NCBI RefSeq assembly: GCF_042646385.1
Contig: NZ_JBHRTO010000001.1
Span: forward strand, 124,001 to 188,000
Direction of reading: 5' to 3'
Length of the DNA stretch: 64,000 bases
Source of the DNA: Cypionkella sinensis
GTDB lineage: Bacteria; Pseudomonadota; Alphaproteobacteria; Rhodobacterales; Rhodobacteraceae
Shown here: positions 25,538-32,780 of the stretch, one piece after another
How positions within the stretch are numbered: the stretch's first letter is position 1
Layout: each line of letters opens with the position of its first letter
Made by a program: the position numbers and the translations under genes
The notes under the pieces: generated by a model
Seen by the model: the letters and a program-made list of their open reading frames with translations, nothing else
The model's database searches: none
What the model was told of the DNA's origin: nothing

Positions 25538-28243
25538 ATGAACTGGTCGGATGAAGAAGAAGCCTTTGAGGCGGCGGTGCCGCTGTCGCAGCGTGCCTTA
25601 GGTCGGGGTGCGCCGCGCCCGGCCCCCTATCTGGACGATCTGAACCCCGCGCAGCGCGAGGCGGTTGAGGCTTTGGATGGCCCAGTGTTGATGTTGGCGG
25701 GGGCGGGGACGGGCAAGACCAAGGCGCTGACCTCGCGCATCGTGCATCTGCTGAATATGGGCAAGGCCACCCCGCGTGAGATTTTGTCGGTGACATTCAC
25801 CAACAAGGCCGCGCGCGAGATGAAGCTGCGGGTGGGGCGGTTGTTGGGCGATGTGGCCGAGGGCATGGCCTGGATGGGCACCTTTCACTCGCTGTCGGTG
25901 AAGATCCTGCGGCGGCATGCGGAGCTGATTGTAAGTGGACCCTCTTCCAAGGTGAGGAGCGATCTCAGAACTCATCAAAACGAAGTGTTGGCTGATGCTG
26001 GTGTGCTTGAAGTCGTCCCCGACGGTTTAGGCGAGGTGCATCTGAAGTCTAACTTCACTATTCTGGATACGGACGACCAGTTGCGCTTGCTCAAGCAATT
26101 GATCGCTGCGGCGAATATTGACGAAAAGCGATGGCCTGCGCGGATGCTTGCCAGCATGATCGACAGTTGGAAGAACCGCGCACTGACGCCTGACCGAGTG
26201 CCGAGCTCGGAGGCTTCGGCCTATAACAACCGCGGCACGGAATTGTACGAGCAGTATCAGCGGCGCTTATTGACCTTGAACGCCGTTGATTTTGGTGACC
26301 TTTTGCTGCATTGCGTGACGATCTTCCAGAAGCACGAGGATGTGCTGGCGCAGTATCAGCGCTGGTTCCGCTATATTCTGGTGGACGAATATCAGGATAC
26401 CAACGTCGCGCAATATCTCTGGCTGCGGCTGTTGGCGCAGGGTCATCGCAATATCTGCTGTGTGGGGGATGACGATCAGTCGATCTACGGCTGGCGCGGC
26501 GCTGAGGTGGGCAACATCCTGCGGTTCGAGAAGGATTTCCCCGGTGCCAAGGTGGTGCGGCTGGAGCAGAATTATCGCTCGACGCCTCACATTTTGGCGG
26601 CTGCATCGGGGGTTATAGCCAAGAATGAAGGCCGCTTGGGTAAGACTTTGTGGACCAAGGCTGAGAGGGGCGAGAAGGTCTATCTTATTGGCCATTGGGA
26701 CGGTGAGGAAGAAGCGCGCTGGGTGGGTGAAGAAATCGAAGCGCATAAGGCTGGCCGCTCGCAATTTTCAAAGCGGCGCAGCAATCCTAGGTCGACGACG
26801 GATCAGCAAGAAGCTGATCGTAGGTCTAAAGGCGGCGGTGTTTCAAAGAACCCAGACGGCGATATTCACGAAGTAACTCTAATGCGCGCCCAGAGCTTCA
26901 CTGAAGCAGGCAGAGAAAACATGCCTTTACCTTCGAGCGTTGGGCTTGATGAAATTGCTATCCTTGTGCGCGCCAGCCATCAGATGCGGGCGTTCGAGGA
27001 TCGGTTCCTGACCATCGGGCTGCCGTATCGGGTGATCGGCGGACCGCGGTTCTATGAACGGCAGGAAATCCGCGATGCGATGGCTTATTTCCGGCTGGCG
27101 GTGTCGCCTGAGGATGATCTGGCGTTTGAGCGGGTGGTGAACCTGCCGAAGCGCGGTTTGGGCGACAAGGCGCAGCAGGATATTCAGCGCGAGGCGCGCG
27201 GGCAGCGGCTGCCGCTGCTGGACGGCGCGCGTAGCTTGCTGGCGCGGGGCGGGATTGGCGGCAAGGGCGCGGGGCAGTTGCGCGGATTTGTCGAAGGGGT
27301 GGATCGCTGGCACAATGCTTTGATGGGCGCGCGGGCGACCCCGCCGGAAGATGCGCTGATCGAGCCGATGTTGCCCGATACGCCGCCTGCGACGGACCTT
27401 TCCCATGTGCGGCTGGCCGAGGTTATTCTGGAGGAATCCGGCTATATCTCGATGTGGCAGAACGACAAGACGCCGGAAGCGCCGGGGCGGCTGGAAAACC
27501 TGAAGGAATTGGTCAAGGCGCTGGAGCAGTTTGACAGCCTGCAGGGTTTCTTGGAACACGTCAGCCTGATCATGGAGAATGACACCGAGGAAGCGGCGGA
27601 AAAGGTGTCGATCATGACGCTGCATGCCGCCAAGGGCTTGGAATTCCCGGTGGTTTTCCTGCCGGGGTGGGAGGAAGGGCTGTTCCCCAGCCAGCGGTCG
27701 ATGGACGAGTCTGGCAAGAAGGGTCTCGAGGAGGAGCGCCGTCTGGCTTATGTGGGGATCACGCGGGCCGAGGAATTGTGCACGATCTCGTTTGCGTCCA
27801 ACCGCCGTGTCTATGGCCAGTGGCAAAGCCAGTTGCCCAGCCGGTTCATTGACGAACTGCCGCCGAAGCATGTCGAAGTGCTGACGCCGCCGGGCCTGCA
27901 TGGCGGTGGCTATGGGGCTGCGGCACCGTCTTATGGCGCAGCTTTGGAAGATCGGGCGGTGAAGGCGGATGTGTATAACTCGCCGGGGTGGCGGCGGATG
28001 CAGGATCGCGCGGGCCAGCGGCCGTTAAGCCAGCCGCGTGAGGCGCGGAACATGACGATCGACGCGCAGGCGGTGTCGTCTTACGTGGTGGGCGAGCGGG
28101 TGTTTCACACCAAGTTCGGCTATGGCGAGATCATGGATATTGAGGGCGACAAGCTGCATATCGAGTTCGATCACGCCGGATCGAAGATGATCGTGGCGCG
28201 CTGGGTCGTGCCAGCGCATCAGGTGGATGACGTGCCGTTTTAG
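25538..28243 (+). CDS. uvrD: ATP-dependent DNA helicase, UvrD/PcrA family
   Basis: 901 residues, an SF1A helicase used in repair and replication. Motif I AGAGTGKTKALTSRI, motif Ia TFTNKAAREMK, motif II VDEYQDTN, motif III DDDQSIYGWRGA, motif IV RLEQNYRS, motif V HAAKGLEFPVVFLPGWEEGLFPS, motif VI YVGITRA, and a C-terminal Tudor-like DNA-contact domain (FHTKFGYGEIMDIEGDKL). Two blocks do not belong to the usual family sequence: about residues 132-169 (25931-26043) and 408-468 (26760-26940). Both are less GC-rich with different codon use. Confidence 0.95.
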   Translation: MNWSDEEEAFEAAVPLSQRALGRGAPRPAPYLDDLNPAQREAVEALDGPVLMLAGAGTGKTKALTSRIVHLLNMGKATPREILSVTFTNKAAREMKLRVGRLLGDVAEGMAWMGTFHSLSVKILRRHAELIVSGPSSKVRSDLRTHQNEVLADAGVLEVVPDGLGEVHLKSNFTILDTDDQLRLLKQLIAAANIDEKRWPARMLASMIDSWKNRALTPDRVPSSEASAYNNRGTELYEQYQRRLLTLNAVDFGDLLLHCVTIFQKHEDVLAQYQRWFRYILVDEYQDTNVAQYLWLRLLAQGHRNICCVGDDDQSIYGWRGAEVGNILRFEKDFPGAKVVRLEQNYRSTPHILAAASGVIAKNEGRLGKTLWTKAERGEKVYLIGHWDGEEEARWVGEEIEAHKAGRSQFSKRRSNPRSTTDQQEADRRSKGGGVSKNPDGDIHEVTLMRAQSFTEAGRENMPLPSSVGLDEIAILVRASHQMRAFEDRFLTIGLPYRVIGGPRFYERQEIRDAMAYFRLAVSPEDDLAFERVVNLPKRGLGDKAQQDIQREARGQRLPLLDGARSLLARGGIGGKGAGQLRGFVEGVDRWHNALMGARATPPEDALIEPMLPDTPPATDLSHVRLAEVILEESGYISMWQNDKTPEAPGRLENLKELVKALEQFDSLQGFLEHVSLIMENDTEEAAEKVSIMTLHAAKGLEFPVVFLPGWEEGLFPSQRSMDESGKKGLEEERRLAYVGITRAEELCTISFASNRRVYGQWQSQLPSRFIDELPPKHVEVLTPPGLHGGGYGAAAPSYGAALEDRAVKADVYNSPGWRRMQDRAGQRPLSQPREARNMTIDAQAVSSYVVGERVFHTKFGYGEIMDIEGDKLHIEFDHAGSKMIVARWVVPAHQVDDVPF

Positions 28244-28293
28244 CGCGGTCGTTTCACGCCCGTTTGCGCTGATTTACATGCCTCGTCTGCTAT

Positions 28294-28502
28294 GGGCGGA
28301 AACAGGAAACGCATTGCGTTTCCCCGCCCGCGTGGGCCGTTAGCCTCGGAAATCAGGTCAGCGATAAACCCGTTGAGGCCAGCGCCTGACCTGGCGGGCG
28401 AGAAGCGCCCGCCGGGGGCGGGGCGGGCGCTGGCCGGGCCTTTGGGGCCCGGCGGTTCCAGTGGCACCTGCACCGCATGGCAAAGGCGATGGCCTTTGCC
28501 AT
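28294..28502. repeat. Multi-hairpin intergenic module, copy A
   Basis: Four hairpins in a row in the gap between uvrD and convergent benE: a nested one (GGGCGG/CCGCCC outside GGAAACGC/GCGTTTCC, 28294-28329), GGCGGGCG/CGCCCGCC (28393-28413), GCCGGGCC/GGCCCGGC (28433-28453) and ATGGCAAAGGC/GCCTTTGCCAT (28477-28502). Hairpins 1, 3 and 4 recur at 44357-44483. No ORF is believable here. Confidence 0.8.
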
Positions 28503-28568
28503 GGATGACAACGCCTGCAATCAAGCCCCAGCATACAGGAGCAATCCCGACAGCAGTCACGCTCTATG

Positions 28569-29717
28569 TCAGCGCGATTGCTTCAACCGCTCGAGTGCGT
28601 GGACGGCAAGGCCAGCCAGCAGCCCCCAGAATGCGGCGCCAATGCCGAAGGCGGCGACGCCGGAGGCGGTGACGGCGAGCGTCATGGTGGCGGCAAACCG
28701 GGTGTCGGGCGGGGTGAATGCGCCGGTCAGCGCGCCCATCAGCGGGCCGAGCAGCGCCAGAGCGACCAGCGCGGTCATCAGTGCCGGGGGCAGGGCTGCG
28801 AGAATCGGCAGGATCACCGGGCCAAGCAGACCCAGCAGCACCCAGAACCCGGCATACACAAGGCCTACTTTCCAGCGTTGGCTGCGGTCGGGGTGGGTAT
28901 CCTCGCCCAGACAGATGGCTGCGGTGATTGCCGCCATGCTGACGGGATGCGCGCCGAACAGCCCGGCAAGCGCGGACAATCCGCCAGTGGTGATCAGCGC
29001 GGGGCCGACGGGCGGCTCGTATCCGGCGGCGCGCAGGGTGGCAAAGCCGGGCAGGTTTTGCGACGCCATCGTCACCAGATAAAGCGGCAGGCCAAGGCCA
29101 AGCAGCACATCGAGACGCACCGCAGGCGGAATGAACTCCAGCGTTGGCAGCGGCAGGGCCAGAGGTGGCAGATGCGCAGAGCCGGAGAAAAACGCAAGCG
29201 CCAGCCCGGTGGCAAGGGCGGCCAGCACCGCAATGGCGGGGTTTTTCAGCCGCACCAGCAGGAAAACCGCAATCATCGGCAGCACCAGAGCGGGCAGGGC
29301 TTGGGCCGAGGCGGCACCTTTCAGGCAGAACGGCAGCAGCACGCCCGCCAGCATCCCGGCGGCCACGCCATCGGGGATCTGGGCGACAAGGCGGCCCAAG
29401 GGGCGCAAGGCTCCGGTCAGGGCGATCAGCACTCCGGCCAGAACGAAGGCGGCGACGGCCTCGGCCATCGAAACACCTTGGGTGGCGGCGATCAGGGCTG
29501 CTCCGGGGGTGGACCAGGCCAGCACCACGGGGATGCGATGGGCAAAGCTGAGCCATGCAGACCCTGCGGCTTTGGCGATGCAGATCGCAAACACCCAGCT
29601 TGCGGTTTGCGCGGGCGTCGCCCCCAGTGCGGCGGCGGCCGAAAGCACCAGCGCGATGGTCGAGCCATAACCGACCAAAGCCGCCACAAGTGCCGCTGAA
29701 AGCATGGAAATCCGCAT
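28569..29717 (-). CDS. Benzoate/H+ symporter family transporter (BenE/YdcO-like)
   Basis: 382 residues, about 11-12 membrane segments. Family features: GYGSTIALVLSAAAALGATPAQTASW, AWSTPGAALIA, IPDGVAAGMLAGVLLPF and a central GAHPVSMAAITAAICLGEDTHPD, typical of BenE. Imports aromatic acids or related organic acids by proton symport. No benzoate catabolic genes are nearby, so the substrate is open. It lies downstream of the DUF1127/CCTCCTCCC array on the same strand and may receive read-through. Confidence 0.87.
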   Translation of the reverse strand: MRISMLSAALVAALVGYGSTIALVLSAAAALGATPAQTASWVFAICIAKAAGSAWLSFAHRIPVVLAWSTPGAALIAATQGVSMAEAVAAFVLAGVLIALTGALRPLGRLVAQIPDGVAAGMLAGVLLPFCLKGAASAQALPALVLPMIAVFLLVRLKNPAIAVLAALATGLALAFFSGSAHLPPLALPLPTLEFIPPAVRLDVLLGLGLPLYLVTMASQNLPGFATLRAAGYEPPVGPALITTGGLSALAGLFGAHPVSMAAITAAICLGEDTHPDRSQRWKVGLVYAGFWVLLGLLGPVILPILAALPPALMTALVALALLGPLMGALTGAFTPPDTRFAATMTLAVTASGVAAFGIGAAFWGLLAGLAVHALERLKQSR

Positions 29718-29791
29718 GATCTTGCCTGTTTTGACCCGGCGGAACTATCGCGGGCCACGGCGGCAGATGCAAGGGCAGGTGGGGAGGAAGC

Positions 29792-29827
29792 GGCAGCGAC
29801 CCTTGGGAGGAGGTAAGGGCCGCTGCC
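29792..29827 (-). ncRNA. CcsR-like hairpin 12 (most distal)
   Basis: Long stem GGCAGCG(A)CCCTT / TAAGGG(C)CGCTGCC around GGGAGGAGG at 29805-29813. The longest stem of the array, suited to end the processed transcript. Confidence 0.85.
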
Positions 29828-29837
29828 TGATCACACT

Positions 29838-29857
29838 GGCCAGGGAGGAGGTTGGCC
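29838..29857 (-). ncRNA. CcsR-like hairpin 11 (short type)
   Basis: GGCCA/TTGGCC stem, motif 29843-29851. First of the short type in four doublets. Confidence 0.8.
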
Positions 29858-29870
29858 GCGCGAATAAGCG

Positions 29871-29902
29871 GCGGTGATCCAGGGAGGAGGTTGGATCACC
29901 GC
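29871..29902 (-). ncRNA. CcsR-like hairpin 10 (long type)
   Basis: Perfect stem GCGGTGATCCA/TGGATCACCGC, motif 29882-29890. Confidence 0.85.
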
Positions 29903-29911
29903 CTGATCGTT

Positions 29912-29933
29912 CGGCCAGGGAGGAGGTTGGCCG
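29912..29933 (-). ncRNA. CcsR-like hairpin 9 (short type)
   Basis: CGGCCA/TGGCCG stem, motif 29918-29926. Confidence 0.8.
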
Positions 29934-29945
29934 CTCGAATAGGGT

Positions 29946-29981
29946 GGCGGCGATCCCAGGGAGGAGGAGGGGATCACCGCC
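29946..29981 (-). ncRNA. CcsR-like hairpin 8 (long type)
   Basis: GGCGGCGATCCC/GGGATCACCGCC with one mismatch, motif 29959-29967. Confidence 0.85.
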
Positions 29982-29989
29982 TGATCACT

Positions 29990-30011
29990 CGGCCAGGGAG
30001 GAGGTTGGCCG
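29990..30011 (-). ncRNA. CcsR-like hairpin 7 (short type)
   Basis: CGGCCA/TGGCCG stem, motif 29996-30004; identical core to hairpin 9. Confidence 0.8.
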
Positions 30012-30023
30012 CGCGAATAGGGT

Positions 30024-30059
30024 GGCAGCAATCCCAGGGAGGAGGAGGGGATCACCGCC
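30024..30059 (-). ncRNA. CcsR-like hairpin 6 (long type)
   Basis: GGCAGCAATCCC/GGGATCACCGCC, motif 30037-30045. Diverged relative of hairpin 8 on its left arm. Confidence 0.8.
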
Positions 30060-30068
30060 GGATCGCTA

Positions 30069-30090
30069 GGCCAAGGGAGGAGGTTTGGCC
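30069..30090 (-). ncRNA. CcsR-like hairpin 5 (short type)
   Basis: GGCCAA/TTGGCC, motif 30075-30083. Confidence 0.8.
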
Positions 30091-30103
30091 GCGCGAAGAG
30101 GGT

Positions 30104-30135
30104 GCGACGATCTTAGGGAGGAGCAAGATCGCCGC
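30104..30135 (-). ncRNA. CcsR-like hairpin 4 (long type)
   Basis: GCGACGATCTT/AAGATCGCCGC, loop GGGAGGAGC at 30116-30124, one base off the consensus. The lower stem changed on both arms relative to hairpin 10 (GATCC/GGATC to GATCTT/AAGATC), so pairing is conserved. Confidence 0.78.
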
Positions 30136-30143
30136 GTGTCCGA

Positions 30144-30166
30144 GAGCCAAAGGGAGGAGAAGGCTC
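30144..30166 (-). ncRNA. CcsR-like hairpin 3
   Basis: GAGCC/GGCTC stem, loop GGGAGGAGA at 30152-30160. Confidence 0.7.
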
Positions 30167-30183
30167 ATCGAAGGTTATAAAAA

Positions 30184-30216
30184 GGCGACGGCGCAAGGGA
30201 GGAGATGCGCGCCGCC
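30184..30216 (-). ncRNA. CcsR-like hairpin 2
   Basis: GGCGACGGCGCA/TGCGCGCCGCC with a mismatch, loop GGGAGGAGA at 30197-30205. Confidence 0.75.
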
Positions 30217-30231
30217 GCGCCGTGAAACCAA

Positions 30232-30253
30232 GCCGCCGGGAGGAGGTAGCGGC
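30232..30253 (-). ncRNA. CcsR-like hairpin 1 (next to DUF1127 stop)
   Basis: GCCGC/GCGGC stem with motif 30238-30246, 12 bp after the DUF1127 stop codon. Confidence 0.8.
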
Positions 30254-30264
30254 CGGTTCAAGGA

Positions 30265-30480
30265 TTACTTGCCGTAAGCGGCCTCACGGGCGATTTCACC
30301 GATCAGCGAGCGTGCGATGCCCAGATCGGACAATTCGCGGTCGGTCAGCTGACGCAGTTCGCGCACAGTGCGGTCGTAGACCCGGCGGCGTGCCAGCATG
30401 GCCGAGATCGAGGCGAAGATGCCCGAGAAACGGTCGGATGCGGTTGCCGAAACAGCGCGGGTGGAATTTACATATGCCAT
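30265..30480 (-). CDS. ccaF1: DUF1127 small RNA-binding-type protein (CcaF1-like)
   Basis: 71 residues. The C-terminal half RRRVYDRTVRELRQLTDRELSDLGIARSLIGEIAREA is a DUF1127 (YjiS-type) domain rich in Arg. In R. sphaeroides the same-size protein CcaF1 precedes the CcsR RNAs, binds RNA and helps process them under stress. The ATG at 30478-30480 has GAGG upstream; a longer frame reaching 30609 is not conserved. Followed 12 bp later by the twelve-hairpin array. A PhaR-like palindrome and a possible RpoH promoter lie upstream. Confidence 0.88.
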   Translation of the reverse strand: MAYVNSTRAVSATASDRFSGIFASISAMLARRRVYDRTVRELRQLTDRELSDLGIARSLIGEIAREAAYGK

Positions 30481-30557
30481 GGTAGCCTCATTTCTTGTTC
30501 TGCGAGCGGTCGGTCTTGGCCGGATGCCGTAACCCATCTGTTCCGCTGTTAGGGGTA

Positions 30558-30587
30558 ACATGGGGCAAATGCTGCACCTGCACAATG
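30558..30587 (-). promoter_or_regulatory. Possible RpoH-type promoter of the DUF1127-RNA unit
   Basis: On the minus strand CATTGTG, 15 bases, then CCCCATGT. The -10 fits the heat-shock CCCCAT pattern; the -35 only keeps TTG. It lies about 80 bp before the start codon. The R. sphaeroides unit is RpoH-dependent. The rest of the 371-bp gap to mrp holds no gene. Confidence 0.35.
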
Positions 30588-30602
30588 CCCGTGTGTTCAA
30601 TG

Positions 30603-30613
30603 CTGCCATGCAG
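30603..30613. promoter_or_regulatory. PhaR-like palindrome upstream of DUF1127
   Basis: CTGC-CAT-GCAG, 123 bp upstream of the DUF1127 start, in the gap shared with divergent mrp. Could be a chance match or a real site. Confidence 0.45.
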
Positions 30614-30851
30614 CAAGCGCATGGCTAAGTGTCGCAAAAAATTCATGTTTAACAGGCGCTTCGCTGAAAATTTGAGCATTTGGTCAACAGGGCTTGCCCT
30701 TTTCGATAAAGCGCACAATTTTGCAGTGTGCAAGGCCAAATCCTGAGCGGGGAAAAAACCGTAAGGGGGTGCTGTCGTGTGGAACGCGGTTTCGATATGG
30801 CGTGCGGGGGCGGGCGAATCTGGCCGGGCGAAAAACTCTGAGGGGGCAATC

Positions 30852-31940
30852 ATGGCTGTATCGCGGGATGATGTTTTGGCCGTGCTGGCGCGGGTGCAGG
30901 TGCCGGGCGGCACTTTGGTCTCGCGCGATCTGGTGCGCGCGGTGATGGTCGAGGGCGGCGTGGTGCGCTTTGTGATTGAGGCGCCGACTCCGGCCGAGGC
31001 GCGCGAGTTGGCCCCGGCGCAGGTGGCGGCAGAGATGGCGCTGAAGGCGCTGCCGGGGGTGACGGATGTGCAGGCGGTGATGACGGCGCACGGGCCAGCC
31101 CCCAAGGCCGCAACCGCAGCGCCGCCCAGTCTGGGGCCGGTGAAGATTGGCCAGCATCCAACTCCGCATCAGGGCGGGCCCGCGCGGATTGCCGGGGTGG
31201 ACCGGATCATTGCGGTGGGCTCTGGCAAGGGCGGGGTGGGCAAATCGACGGTCAGTTCCAACCTCGCGGTGGCCTTGGCGAAGGCGGGGCGGCGGGTTGG
31301 CCTGTTGGATGCTGATATATATGGCCCCAGTCAGCCGCGGATGATGGGGGTGAGCAAGCGCCCCGCCTCGCCCGATGGCAAGATCATCGAGCCGTTGCAT
31401 GCCCACGGCGTCACCATGATGTCGATTGGGCTGATGCTGAAGGAAGATGAGGCGGTGATCTGGCGCGGCCCGATGCTGATGGGCGCGTTGCAGCAGTTGC
31501 TGGGGCAGGTGGCCTGGGGTGAGCTGGATGTGCTGATCATCGACCTGCCGCCGGGGACGGGGGATATTCAACTGACGCTGTGCCAGCGCACGCATCTGAC
31601 CGGGGCGATTGTGGTTTCCACCCCGCAGGATGTGGCGCTGTTGGATGCGCGCAAGGCGCTGGATATGTTCGCCAAGCTGAAAACGCCGGTGCTGGGGCTG
31701 ATCGAGAACATGTCCACCTATATCTGTCCGAACTGCGGCCATGAGGAGCATCTGTTCGGTCATGGCGGTGTGGCGGCTGAGGCGCGGCGGTTGGACCTGC
31801 CGTTCCTGGGCGAATTGCCACTGTCTATAGATGTGCGGCTGGCGGGCGATGCCGGCACGCCGATTGCGGCGGGCGATGGCCCACATGCGCAGGCCTATGC
31901 GCGGCTGGCAGAGCGGCTGATCATGGGCGGGATGGCGTAA
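30852..31940 (+). CDS. mrp: Iron-sulfur cluster carrier Mrp/ApbC
   Basis: 362 residues. N-terminal MIP18-like domain (SRDDVLAVLARVQVPGGT), then a P-loop NTPase with deviant Walker A GSGKGGVGKST, Walker B DLPPGTGD and cluster-binding CPNC near the C-terminus (STYICPNCGHEEH). Carries and inserts Fe-S clusters. The ATG at 30852 has GAGGGGG upstream, which excludes the 25-codon upstream extension. Confidence 0.95.
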   Translation: MAVSRDDVLAVLARVQVPGGTLVSRDLVRAVMVEGGVVRFVIEAPTPAEARELAPAQVAAEMALKALPGVTDVQAVMTAHGPAPKAATAAPPSLGPVKIGQHPTPHQGGPARIAGVDRIIAVGSGKGGVGKSTVSSNLAVALAKAGRRVGLLDADIYGPSQPRMMGVSKRPASPDGKIIEPLHAHGVTMMSIGLMLKEDEAVIWRGPMLMGALQQLLGQVAWGELDVLIIDLPPGTGDIQLTLCQRTHLTGAIVVSTPQDVALLDARKALDMFAKLKTPVLGLIENMSTYICPNCGHEEHLFGHGGVAAEARRLDLPFLGELPLSIDVRLAGDAGTPIAAGDGPHAQAYARLAERLIMGGMA

Positions 31941-31963
31941 GCGCCGTTTCAGAATATGCGGCC

Positions 31964-32153
31964 AAACCGAAAGAAAACTCTGCGGGGCAGAGTTTTCCGG
32001 TTTGTTGCTCATAAGGCCGGAGGCCGCTTGAGCAAGGGGCGTGGTGCCACAAGCCAACATTTGGGAAATCGGGGCGCGCCTGACTGGCGGGCGCGAAACG
32101 CGCCTGCCGGGGGCAGGCAGGCGCGGCCCGATTTGTCGCGGGACAAATCGGGC
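31964..32153. repeat. Multi-hairpin intergenic module, relative C
   Basis: Downstream of mrp. Nested hairpin AAACCG/CGGTTT around GAAAACTCTG/CAGAGTTTTC (31964-32003), GCTCA/TGAGC (32008-32033), GGCGGGCGCG/CGCGCCTGCC (32086-32108) and a 12-bp stem GCCCGATTTGTC/GACAAATCGGGC (32126-32153). It shares CGCCTGAC-TGGCGGGCG with copy A, but the stems are different. The rest of the 840-bp gap to mraZ holds three MraZ-box arrays and no convincing gene. Confidence 0.65.
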
Positions 32154-32185
32154 AAGAACGACCCGCCCCGACGAATCACTTCAGG

Positions 32186-32199
32186 TGGGAAATCATGGG
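32186..32199 (+). promoter_or_regulatory. MraZ-box pair 1
   Basis: TGGGAAATCATGGG: two TGGG words at the 10-bp period used by MraZ. Followed by a GGGCGAA element that also follows pair 2. Confidence 0.55.
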
Positions 32200-32308
32200 A
32201 AAACCGGGCGAAACCTCGGTTTTTTGCATTTCTGATCCTGTGATACGCGGCGATTCGGCCAGTTTCAGCGCAAAGTTGGGCCTCTGCCGCCCGAGTTCTG
32301 AAAATTTC

Positions 32309-32322
32309 TGGGAAATCATGGG
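32309..32322 (+). promoter_or_regulatory. MraZ-box pair 2
   Basis: TGGGAAATCATGGG, identical to pair 1, 123 bp downstream of it, with similar flank GAA-N-CG-N-GCGAA. The duplication extends beyond the core. Confidence 0.55.
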
Positions 32323-32461
32323 AACCCGAGCGAAGATTTTTCGATATCTATATCTAGTGTTCACGCCCGCGTGAAATCGGCGTTACCGCCTAAATTTAGC
32401 GATGCCCCATACTAGATGCTGTTCTGCACCTGGCTGTGAAACAACATATTCCCACGATCTG

Positions 32462-32505
32462 CCCAAAAATTTCCATTGCTTCCCATGAAATCCCATGGCA
32501 TCCCT
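32462..32505 (-). promoter_or_regulatory. MraZ-box array of five words
   Basis: CCCA/TCCA/CCCA/CCCA/CCCT at exactly 10-bp spacing (32462, 32472, 32482, 32492, 32502), i.e. TGGG-type words on the minus strand. E. coli MraZ binds such 10-bp-spaced repeats before its own gene. Here the array is about 276 bp upstream of mraZ. Confidence 0.6.
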
Positions 32506-32780
32506 TGTCTCACAAAGACGGGACGGCGGGACAAAAAAGCAGGGGCGGCTGAAGACCCCGAACAAGGCGAAAAAGACAGGCTCATACAGGCACCCCGCCT
32601 TACCGACTTTGACAGATCCGGCGCGCGAGCGAGCAGACATCTCCCCCAGGTGGCAAGCGCAGCAGGACGCCCAGCGATGGGACAGACGGCGGATCGAGCA
32701 GTGGCAGCAGCTCGGTCCGCCTTTTCTATTTCGGGGACAGAAACTGGGGCAGGGACAGCCCAAAAGGAGCCGCAAGGCCG

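Larger units (their letters stand above)
29792..30253 (-). repeat. Array of twelve CCTCCTCCC-loop hairpins (CcsR/cuckoo-type RNAs)
   Basis: Twelve short inverted repeats in 462 bp. Each carries GGGAGGAGG (or a one-base variant) in its loop on the plus strand, hence CCTCCTCCC on the minus strand. The array lies directly downstream of the DUF1127 gene on the same strand. This is the layout of ccaF1-ccsR1-4 in Rhodobacter sphaeroides, where four sRNAs with an exposed anti-Shine-Dalgarno-like loop are processed from the mRNA. Nine motifs are exact; three (30116, 30152, 30197) have one changed base. Four short/long doublets repeat every 75-79 bp. Confidence 0.93.

Noticed and set aside
25931..25936. 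GTAAGT at the edge of the first UvrD insertion as an intron start
   Set aside because: The insertion is in frame and open; no self-splicing intron structure is seen and spliceosomal introns are not expected.
29792..30253. CRISPR array
   Set aside because: Only 9 bases are constant, the flanks are self-complementary and themselves repeated, and there are no cas genes.
29831..30277. Open frames through the hairpin array giving repetitive peptides such as IPSSSLG and RGQPPPW
   Set aside because: They follow from the repeated GGGAGGAGG motif in both strands. No RBS, no conservation pattern of a protein, and the RNA explanation fits position and structure.
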